NCBI GenBank assembly: GCA_964590225.1
Contig: CAZPWS010000013.1
Span: 1-64,000 of the forward strand
Direction: 5' to 3'
Source: JAEUSG01 sp964590225
GTDB lineage: Bacteria; Fibrobacterota; OXYB2-FULL-49-7; JAEUSG01
Length of the DNA: 64,000 nt
Of this stretch, positions 45,601 to 55,400 are shown piece after piece. Under the pieces are notes generated by a model. It saw only the letters and a list, made by a program, of their open reading frames with translations, did no database searches and was not told where the DNA came from. The translations under genes and the position numbers were made by a program. How positions within the stretch are numbered: position 1 is the stretch's first letter; every line of letters starts with the position of its first letter.

Positions 45601-45630
45601 AAAAAAGCGCACAATCCCGTGTGCGCTTTT
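45601..45630 (-). terminator. Leader terminator hairpin ahead of the zinc-ribbon/guaB/recN operon
   Basis: AAAAGCGCACA (45603-45613) and TGTGCGCTTTT (45620-45630) form a perfect 11-bp stem with a 6-base loop. On the minus strand six U residues follow at once, a few bases before the ribosome site of the zinc-ribbon gene. No gene upstream on that strand needs ending, so this is a terminator in the operon's own leader, suggesting attenuation. Its trigger is not visible. Confidence 0.65.
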
Positions 45631-45698
45631 AGTGTGGTTATTACAGATTATCTGCTTTGTATGATTATTCGCTTGTTTCATTTTTTATTTAATGAGCA

Positions 45699-45728
45699 AA
45701 TATAATTAATAGAATGTGCGCGTTACAA
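45699..45728 (-). promoter_or_regulatory. Candidate promoter of the zinc-ribbon/guaB/recN operon
   Basis: Minus-strand TTGTAA (45723-45728) and TATATT (45699-45704), 18 bases apart. It implies a leader of about 110 bases that contains the terminator hairpin. The divergent MerR-PilZ promoter lies a few bases away. Confidence 0.45.
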
Positions 45729-45738
45729 AAAAACATAA

Positions 45739-45767
45739 TTGCATTTGTAAAACGGTTTAAATAATAT
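45739..45767 (+). promoter_or_regulatory. Promoter of the MerR-PilZ regulator gene
   Basis: TTGCAT (45739-45744) and TAATAT (45762-45767), exactly 17 bases apart. The start site would be near 45774, about nine bases before the ATG, with no Shine-Dalgarno sequence. The palindrome ATTGCAAT (45770-45777) sits on the start site and could be an operator. Confidence 0.6.
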
Positions 45768-45782
45768 TAATTGCAATAAGTT

Positions 45783-46277
45783 ATGAAAAAGACGCTTACT
45801 GTGAAAGAAGTTGCTGATTTGTGCGCAGTCACCCCCTCCACTGTTCAATACTGGGAACGAAAGGGGGCAATAAAGTCATTTAAGACTTTCGGTGGGCATA
45901 GAAGGTTTGAAGCTGACGCGGTTGAACAGTTCCTCGCTGAAAGAGGCAGGGGTTCTGCATCAATAACAGTGGCTACCGAAAAAAGAGCGGAACCCCGTTT
46001 TGCCGTAAGTTTCCCAGTACTAATTTTTGTTGAAGGGCTAACCGCGTGTACAGCCAGCGGAAATCTATCCAACCTGTCAAATAGTGGTTGTTGTATTGAA
46101 TTTGCATCAAGTTGCTGCAACAATTTGACCTCTATTGAAGAAAAGCTTTTTAATAACGAGGTAAAAATTGAACGGGGCGAAGGGTGTCAAACCATCAATT
46201 CCCCCATGGCGGGACAAATCCGAAATATACGGTTGTTAGACCAGAAAACCATCCGAGTTGGTGTTTCGCTAAACTAA
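45783..46277 (+). CDS. MerR-type HTH fused to PilZ domain (cyclic-di-GMP-responsive regulator)
   Basis: 164 residues. Residues 5-55 form a MerR/BldC-type winged helix (TVKEVADLCAVTPSTVQYWE, GGHRRFEADAVEQFL). A short linker leads to a PilZ-like domain with RxxxR at 68-72 (RAEPR) and N-x-S-x-x-G at 97-102 (NLSNSG), both cyclic-di-GMP motifs. It would bind DNA and respond to cyclic-di-GMP directly. It stands between the zinc-ribbon/guaB/recN operon and the giant surface protein, which is its likeliest target. The joining of these two domains is uncommon. Targets and sign of control are unknown. Confidence 0.82.
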   Translation: MKKTLTVKEVADLCAVTPSTVQYWERKGAIKSFKTFGGHRRFEADAVEQFLAERGRGSASITVATEKRAEPRFAVSFPVLIFVEGLTACTASGNLSNLSNSGCCIEFASSCCNNLTSIEEKLFNNEVKIERGEGCQTINSPMAGQIRNIRLLDQKTIRVGVSLN

Positions 46278-46278
46278 A

Positions 46279-46319
46279 TCGGCCAAAGGCCGAAACTAAG
46301 ACTATGTGATGGTAATCAC
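46279..46319. promoter_or_regulatory. Two inverted repeats between MerR-PilZ gene and giant surface protein gene
   Basis: TCGGCC-AAA-GGCCGA (46279-46293) begins just after the stop codon but has no U-run, so it is at best a weak terminator. GTGAT-GGTA-ATCAC (46306-46319) lies 26 bases upstream of the -35 of the next promoter, a typical place for an activator or repressor site. The neighbouring MerR-type protein is a candidate binder. Confidence 0.4.
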
Positions 46320-46345
46320 GGACACGGCTCGCTAAATTAAATACC

Positions 46346-46374
46346 TTTACCATGCCCCCTTTTTCATGTATAAT
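46346..46374 (+). promoter_or_regulatory. Promoter of the giant surface protein gene
   Basis: TTTACC (46346-46351) and a perfect TATAAT (46369-46374), 17 bases apart. The leader would be about 35 bases and carries GGAG seven bases before the ATG, unlike the short-leader genes nearby. Confidence 0.62.
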
Positions 46375-46416
46375 ATCTGTATAGTGGGTGGTTTGCCTTT
46401 GTGATGGAGAAATAAA

Positions 46417-49400
46417 ATGAATAAAAGTACTCTATTTGCACTAATCGTGGCTTTAATTGCGGCGAATTCCTTCTCATATTCTGATGGTCACTTAAGAATT
46501 GCGGATATCTCCTATTACAACAATGTAGAATATTCGCTTACTAACGATTCTATCTTCGTTGAGGTAACGGATCCAGACTTGGACACAAGCGCCTCTGTTC
46601 GGGAAACCCTTTTTGTTCACATTTCAAGCTCAGTTGAACCAGCGGGCGACTCAATAAAACTGATCGAAACATGGAGTGGGAATGGGTGGGTTTTAAGAGG
46701 AGCAATCTATGTCGATAGTTCGGCTACTCCAGTTTCCGGCGATAGAAAAATACAGGCAGTTGTGGGAGATATGATAACAGTAAGGTATCACGAATCAGCT
46801 AATCTTTACGGAGAACCGGTTGTACACCAAAAGAAGCTCTTTGTTGCTAAAACAATTAAAAGTGGTGGCAGTGCCGGAAATGAAACATGGCCATTAAGCG
46901 GAAGCCCCTATTTTGTTAGTGAAAATTTTACAGTTAACTCCAGTGATACCGTCACAATTGCGGCTGGTTCAATACTTGTGTTTCCTGTTAACAGGGATCC
47001 ATGGTCTGAGGGTGTTAAACTAACCGTTTATGGACATTTAGTCGCAAACGGAACACTAACCGATTCAATTTATTTTGAATCGCTTGGCGATACTCCAACC
47101 AGAAGAGATTGGCGAGGGATAGAAGTATATAATGGCTCAATAAATTTACGGTATTGCGTTTTACGCAACTCCACCTATGGAGTAAATTGGTATTATAGTT
47201 CCAACTTCGTTTTCAAGTCCAGCAGAGTAAGCCACTCTTCATTTGTCCGCCACGAAAATGCGCTGCGACACGAGGCATACAATTCACCATACAAATCACT
47301 TATCATCGACAGCAATTACATTGAATTGTTTGCTTTGCAGGATTCATCTTCAGTAACAGGTATATACAGCACTCAGGGTACCACATATTCTGACACTTTT
47401 AAAATTTTTGACAACAAAATAAAGATCAATCAGGAGACATCTTCCGCTACCTTCTTTTATGGTATGCAATTGACTGGTAGAGATTCTTCCGCTACTGACT
47501 ACAGCCGTGCTGTTATTGAGAGGAATTTGATATGGTCGGATAGTGGATATCCTGATCGGCAGGCGAATGGTATCTACCTGTCGTACTTCAAGGCAACAGA
47601 TATAAAGAGTAACAGAATCAGCGGTTTTTCAAAAGGTGTTTATTTCGGGTGTCATAACTTCGGTACCATTTTTGAGGACAATATTTTAACACGAAACCAT
47701 ATTGATGCATACATCGACTGTGAACCCGGAATTGCTCTTAGAAACAATGCCTTTGCCAGTAACAGTGCAGGAGGATATGGGGTTTACAATTCGCATTACA
47801 GTGATGTTGACGCAAGGAATGTTTATTGGGGTGAAACGGCGCGGGCGCAAATGAATAGCGGAAGCAACCCAAAAAACATTACAAGAATTTATGACAAATT
47901 TGATTATTCCGGAGTTGGACAAGTTCTTTATTCCGGTTGGTTGAGCGATACAAATGGTACACCAACACCTTCTGGAATTGATGGAGAAATTAAAATACTC
48001 GATATGTCCTATATGACACGCGGCTACTGTCTGGTTGGACAAAGTATTCGGGTGCGAATAATCGATTCAGATCTGAATCTTGACCCGGGAGTTATGGAGA
48101 CTATTAAAATTAGTTTCTCAACAGGAGTCGAGACTACCGACACTCTTTTTCTGCAGGAAACATCGATAAATTCTGACACTTTTGAGGTTGTTGCTCTTGT
48201 TGAAAACAATCCGACTCCATCCCTTAAAGATGGGAAAATTCAGGTTTTATATGGTCAGATGATTGAGTTTACATACAGAGATGCGCTAACTGGCTATGGA
48301 TCAGCAGTTGACAAGAAAATTGTTATAACTGTTCCCAAAACAGTTGTATCGTCCGTATCGGGCAATACAATATGGAATTCAACTAATAGCCCTTACTGGC
48401 TTGATGGAAGTATTACTGTGTGGGCAGGAGACACACTCGAAATTCAGCAGGGAACAAGAGTGTGGATGAAAGCCAATAAGAGCCAGGAATATGAGCAGTA
48501 TGGTGACACCATAAATGTGTTTGGTCACCTTAAAGTTATTGGCGCCTCTGGTGACTCTGTACATATTGGTCCTGTAAGTACAGCTCCTGCTATTCGTGAA
48601 TGGTTTGGAATCCGTGCGTACGGAACAGGTTCAGTTTCTTTAAAGTATGCCAAATTGACCAATGCCTATCGTGGTGTTGAACTCTGGTACGAATATAGCG
48701 GTTCTGTCTGTTTTAATCGAATATCACATTCATTGATATCCTCGGCAAAAACAGCCGTTTATGGATACAATTCAGAATCGCAAGGCATAACAATAATTAT
48801 TGACAGTAGCAAGTTTGTGTCTGCTCCTGCCGATACGGTCTCGGATTACTTAGTCAATATGGCATGGTACGGCTATAACAATTCGGGGGATAGTTTGCTG
48901 ATTTCAGACAACGAGTTTAGCATACATAGCAGTCCATCATACACATCAAACAACAAGGCGGTTTATCTTTATGGCAGAAGGGCTTTGCCTGGTTTTAAAA
49001 AGGGGTATTTTCAGCGGAACATAATAAAATCTGATTCTTTGCCAGGGATAGGTCATGAAAGTTCGCATTTAGGTATTGAACTAAGCGACATGCATAGCCT
49101 CATGGTGCAAAATAACCGCTTCAGCAGATTTATTACTGCTATGCGTATTACCGGAGATTCAGGCAGTATTTATAGCGGAAATATTTTTAACGAAAATCAA
49201 CATCACATCTACATTGGCTGGGGAGAGAAAGCAGGTCGCTTTCAGGGAAATGCCTTCTCTCACCCATTGTCTGGCGGCTATGCCTTTTACAACAACTCGA
49301 GTCCATTTGTAGATGCTCGTAATAACTATTGGGGTGGTCCTGCAACATCGGAGATGAATAGTGGTGGCAATCCAAAAAATATCTCTGTAATACACGATAT

Positions 49401-52400
49401 GTTTGACGAAGCTTCGAGAGGACAGGTGCAGTATGCAGGTTGGTTGAGCGATACAAACGGTACTCCTTCTGCTACCGGTACCGCTGGTATGCTTAAGCTT
49501 GCGATTAGCGATACCGTTTCAAGGGATTGGTATCTGCCTGGCGACACGATGATTATACTGCTTACGGATCCCGATCTTAACACAAATGGAAGCGTTACCG
49601 AAACGGTTAAGATTTCAATATCAAGCAATCAGGAAGCATCAGACACAATCACTCTTACTGAACATGGAACCGACTCTTCACTTTTCACGGCAACGGTGGT
49701 AATCGACGAAAGCGGAACGCCAGTTTATGGCGATGGAAAATTACAGGCTCTGCCTGGAAGTGACATAGTTGTCCGCTATCAGGATATGCAAAATAATTTC
49801 GGTCAGCCGCAACTTGTTATGAGAAAAGCTTTACTTGCAAAGACATATCTTCCTTCAGGTCCATTATCTTACGGAACAGTTCTCGATCATACGCAAAGCC
49901 CATACATTATGGGTGGCAGTATAAGCGTCATGGTTGGGGATACACTGAAAATCAATCAGGGCACACGGATAATTACAAGAAAGCGGGAAAAGATCAATCC
50001 GTGGGATAGCGACAATGGAGACACTATCTCTGTTTACGGCCATTTGCAGGTAGATGGCGTGGCAGGGGATAGCGTTTATTTCGATACACAAAGAGAGGAA
50101 AAATATCCTGGCAGCTGGTATGGAATCCGTGTTGAGAACGGAGGCACATTCAATATTCGCCATGCTTCATTCTGGAATACTGAGTGCGCACTTGATATTT
50201 ATACATCAAACTATGATACGAACTATGTCAACTTCAGATTGACTAATTCAAAAGTTAATAACGCAAAACGGGCCATGATATTTAACTCAAGCACTTCTGA
50301 AAAAATGACCCTTAGGGTAAATAACAACAGTTTCGATATTGTCCTGCCTGATACATTTGCAACAGATGCTTTTTATTTTCATTACAACTGGTCAAATGGT
50401 GACAGTCTTATTTTTTCCGATAACCGGATAAATTTGCACAACAGACGATATAGCCGAAATGGTGCTGCCATTAGAATACAAAACAGAAACAGTGGACCGG
50501 AATGCATCCAAGCATTAATCATTAGAAATATTATTTCTGCCGATACCGCTACAGTATTCAGTAACGATTTTAGTGGCATATACATTGCACAGGCGAGAAT
50601 GATCAAGGTTGATACGAATGAGATTTACAGGTTTAGCAGAGGCATATATATATCGGACGACTCAGGGATTGTTATACAGGCAAATAAGTTTGAAGGAAAT
50701 AACACTCACATTGAAAGAAATTATACATACAACCAATCAAATTCTTACGCAAATAATAATGATTTCGGCCCATTTATGGCTGGTGGTTATGCAATTAGAA
50801 TGGCCGCAGAATCAAATGGCTTTGATTTCGATGCAAGGTATAATTACTGGGGACCTTCCATTACCGCCGAGATGAATGGAGGAGGTAATCCGAAAAATAT
50901 TTCAGGAATACTTGATTTCTACGATAATTCAACTTACGGTAAAGTCACATACTCAGGCTGGCGTTCTACGCCTGCGCTAAATGTGCCGCCAGTATTTACA
51001 TCGGCTCCATCGCTCGCTATTCTGCAGGGCAGGGTTTGGACATACGAAATGACCGCAACCGATGCTAATGGGGATGCTATTGTATTTGAGTTGACAAGCG
51101 TACCTGCTGATATCGAGCAGACAGGCAATACTTTGAGCTTTAGACCAATGGTTGCCGGTAATTATGAGTTTGTGTTGAGCGCTGTGGCAGGAGGCCAGAC
51201 AACTCAGCAAATATTTACGCTTGTTGTAAACGCTGATACTGACCGTCCTTCAAATCCATTAACACTCACTGCCAACGCTGTTTCTGACTCAGCGATAGCA
51301 CTTTCTTGGAACCATGATGCTCTTATAGGCACTGATATTGATTCTATTGGAATATGGGCAACTTCGTCAACTTATCCTGATAGTGCTCCCTATGAAGGCG
51401 GGGTATTATACAGCCATAGATTCAGTAAAAGTGAATCAAACGCTATGGTTTCATATCTCTGGCCAAAACTTGGACTCTATTTCTCCCTTTTTGTGATGGA
51501 TAGTGCCGGGAACTGGAGTGTTGCACCTTCTCAGACTTATGCTCAAACACTTGATTTGCAGCCACCTGAACCTGTTGTTGGTTTTTGGATTGAACACCTT
51601 AGTGCTGATAGTGTCAGGCTTCATTGGTCGTCTTCAGTTTCGACCGATGTTGATTCACTGGCGATTTGCGTAAGAACAGACTCCATTTATCCAGTTAACC
51701 AGTTTGATGGAGCTATAGGTGCGGTTCCTGGAACAATAACTTCCTTTAGATGGAGTGGTTTGCCGGAAAATACAACTGCCCGTTTTTCGATTTACGCAAG
51801 GGACACTTCCGGCAACTGGAGCACTGCCGCTACCTATGAAGTTTATATGCCAAGAGTCACAAAGCCTGTGAACAATCTTGTGCTAAGTGCCACTCCTATC
51901 AGAAAGAATCTGGTGAGACTAAAGTGGAATCCTGCCCTTATTGCCGGAGATGGAGTTATGCATGTTGAGGTAATGTGGGGAATGGCAAAACCTAAGGTGT
52001 GGCGCGATACTTCGATTGCGTTGCAGTATATGATAATGCCTTCTCTGCTTGATTCAGTCACGGATATTGGCATTGAGGAAAATGAGGATTACTGGTTTGC
52101 TCTCTTTGTAGTGGATTCGTTTGGTCTTGGAAGCGATACAACAACAGCCGCAATGAAAAAAGTGAATAGTAATGATTTTATTCCTCCGGCTAACCCGCTG
52201 GTATTGTCCGCAGAGGTGCTTTCCGAACATTCTGCAAGATTGTCCTGGGATCTTTCAGCATTGAACGGAACGCCTATCTCACAAATCAGTTTGTATTACG
52301 GTCATTCCAAAATGACTCATAGAGAAGATACAAATGGTGTTCACATTATGACCTATTTTGCTCCTTTTGATTCAGAGTACACAGCTGCTTTCCTTGAAGG

Positions 52401-55400
52401 CAAAAAAGATTACTGGTTTACGCTATTTGTACGAGATTCTTTTACAAATTCCAGCGATACGGCTACTTTGGCAATGAAGAAAATAACCACTCCTGATCAG
52501 ACATCACCGAACTCAATAGCAGCTCTTCATGTTGATTATGTTGGACTTGGAACTCTGGCTTTCAGCTGGAATCCATCAAATTCTCCGGATGCAGAACAAG
52601 TAGTAGTTCGTTATCGTACCGATGGTTTTTATCCTGATTCAATATCTGATGGATTGTTACTAAAGAACTATTCACCTCTTGATACTGCTGATACGCTTAG
52701 TGTTTTTACGGAAGGCGTTGACTACCAATTTACCTTCTTTGTTATAGACTCATCCGGAAATGTAAGTCCGCCAATGCCGTGGAATCAGGCACAAATACAA
52801 GTAAAAACTCCGGCGCAAAATGTGAACAATGTTCTCGTATCTGCCATCGACACTTCAACCATAGGTGTCAGGCTTGATTATGCTGGAGCTTTTGCTGATT
52901 CTTTCCTTGTAAGGGTTGATACGGCACGGCATTTAAGCAGTGCTACTAATCTTTCAGCGGCAATTACCTACGCTTACATGAATTATTTCAATCCAAACGA
53001 TACACTTAAAATTTTCTCAGGACTAAAAAGTGGTTCGCTCTACTATGTTACTGTATCTGCGTTTAATCAGGGATTTATATCAGACACGATAAATGATTTT
53101 AAAGGCGCAACTGTGTTAACGCCATCCGTTGGCCCGGCTGCTCCGATATTTGTTACAAGTTTTACCGATACGCTGCAAACACTTGTTGACTCTCTCTTTT
53201 TTCTCAACTTAATTGCTGTTGATGCCAATAATGATGCGCTTGGTTTTTATTTCCTACAGACTCCTCCTTCTGGCATGACTCTTAATCCAACCACCGGAGC
53301 CTTATCGTGGACACCAACCATAGCAGATACAAACATATATACAGTATCTATTTATGTCAGTGATGGCAGCTTGCGGGATACTCTCTCCTTCGTTCTCAAG
53401 GCGTTAAATATTAACCAACCACCCGTCTTTATTACCACTGCTGGTGAAATGCCTCAGTGGATACCAGAGAAAGTTTTGTGGACAAAACAGATTAGAGTTT
53501 ATGATCCCGATTCCGCAAGAGGCGACAAGGCACGCTTATTTCTCGATATCGCTCCCACTGGAATGGTTATCGATTCAACTACCAATGTTCTTAGCTGGAC
53601 ACCATCTGCTTCCCAGATTTCTGCGCTGCCAAATTACGAGGTATATATAAGAGCAGTTGACAATAAAGGTCTTACGGCTGTTCTTAATTTTTCAATCGGG
53701 GTTCAGAATGTTAACGACAAACCTGTTCTTAACACATATTCCTCAAAGGATACAGCTTATCAGGACATATTGTTCAGGAAAATATATGCCGCAGTTGATC
53801 CTGATATGAACGAAGTGCTTGTTTACAGATTGGTCAGCGGACCTACTGGCATGACAATAGACTCTACAAATGGAAGGATAAGCTTTACTCCTGTTGAAGG
53901 GCAATTTGGAAATACTACTTTTAGTATCTCAGTTACCGATGCGGGAGGACTATTTGATACTCTTTCTGTTACGCTTACAATGATTAACAGGAACGATCCT
54001 CCAGTAATATCAACTACTCTCAATACTGAAACAATACAGGAAAAGGCAGCCAAGACATGGACATTGGCAGCAACGGACCCTGATGTTAGTGATATTTTGC
54101 GATGGAAAAAATTGGTTGGACCAACTACTCTTACCGTAGATTCCCTTAATGGCTCTGTTTTATGGGTGCCACAAAACAATGATGTCGGCACACACACAAT
54201 CACCATAGCGGTATATGACAAAGAGGGGCTTTCTGATACGCTCACCTTCTTAGTAGTAGTAGAGAACACCAACGATATTCCTACTATCACGATTACAGAA
54301 GGACCATTGGTAAATTTTGGAGCTGTAAAAATCAAATTTAGCGCAAACGATGTTGATCGCAGAAACGGAATAGACTCAACGCTAACCATATCTGCTGTTA
54401 TAACTGTTTCAGATTCCTCGGTTCCTCTTTTAAGTAAAACCATATCCCTAAGGAAAAACGACTCTCTCTTCGAGTTTTACCCTGTGAATGATGGGGTATA
54501 TGATATTAAGTTAACAGTAAAAGACCAAGCGGCAGACAGCAGCACTGCAATCAAGAAATTCTCCATTGGTGGTGCCGGACAATCTGTTACTTCAAATTTG
54601 TTTGTCGGTGGTAACTGGATAATGGCATCTGTACCTACAGATTCATCAGCCATGCCATCTACTCTTACCGATACAAACCGAAGTGTTGCCGTCTGGTCAC
54701 CTTCTAAAAAGCAATATGTTTATGCCAATAGTGGCTTTTCGGCTCTAAAGAGAGGAAGTGGCTTCTGGATTTACTCTATGGACTCTGTAAGAATCAACAC
54801 ACCCAAGAGCCTTGTTAATCCCTCTTTATCTGGTAGCTGTACTTTAAGAGTTGACACAGGGTGGAACATGATATCAAGTCCTTATGCCTATCCGGTAAAG
54901 CTCCCCCTTTCCGACCCACTTCGCCACTGGTCTTTAACAACAGAAAACTACGATACAACATCCATAATGGAGCCGTGGAAGGGATATTTTGTGTATTCAC
55001 TCAATGCGCAGCCAATAGTTCTCACTGGCAACCCATTCAACCCAGATAGTACTGAAAAAAGGTCGCTTGGTAAAACACGACAACTCAATAAAGACGCTGG
55101 GGAGTGGCTTGTTAACATTATAGTAGTTTCCGGCGGTAAACACGACTTAATGAACTCCTTTGGCTCAATGATTGGAGCAAGCGACTTCCACGATACGCTC
55201 GACATGACAAAACCTCCCCCTGCTCCTAATGGCGGTCCAATAATAGCGTTTGTTCAAAAGGGTAGCTCCCAAATGCTTGACCGAAGCGTAACAGCACCAT
55301 TTAGCGGAACAAAAGAGTGGCTCCTTTATGCAGAACCAGCGGCTGGCGAAAATCAATTGGAACTGACTTTTACCGCTACCGATCTTCCAGAAAAATTCCG

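Noticed and set aside
46278..46345. Possible cyclic-di-GMP riboswitch before the giant gene
   Set aside because: Hairpins are present, but the conserved GEMM core is not, and the best promoter lies downstream, so the region would not be in the mRNA of that gene.
46491..50990. Recent DNA duplication or assembly artefact in the giant gene
   Set aside because: The three units differ widely in DNA sequence; only the protein pattern repeats.
53823..54443. 206-codon open frame opposite the giant protein gene
   Set aside because: Antisense shadow of Ig-like repeats with no recognisable product or ribosome site.
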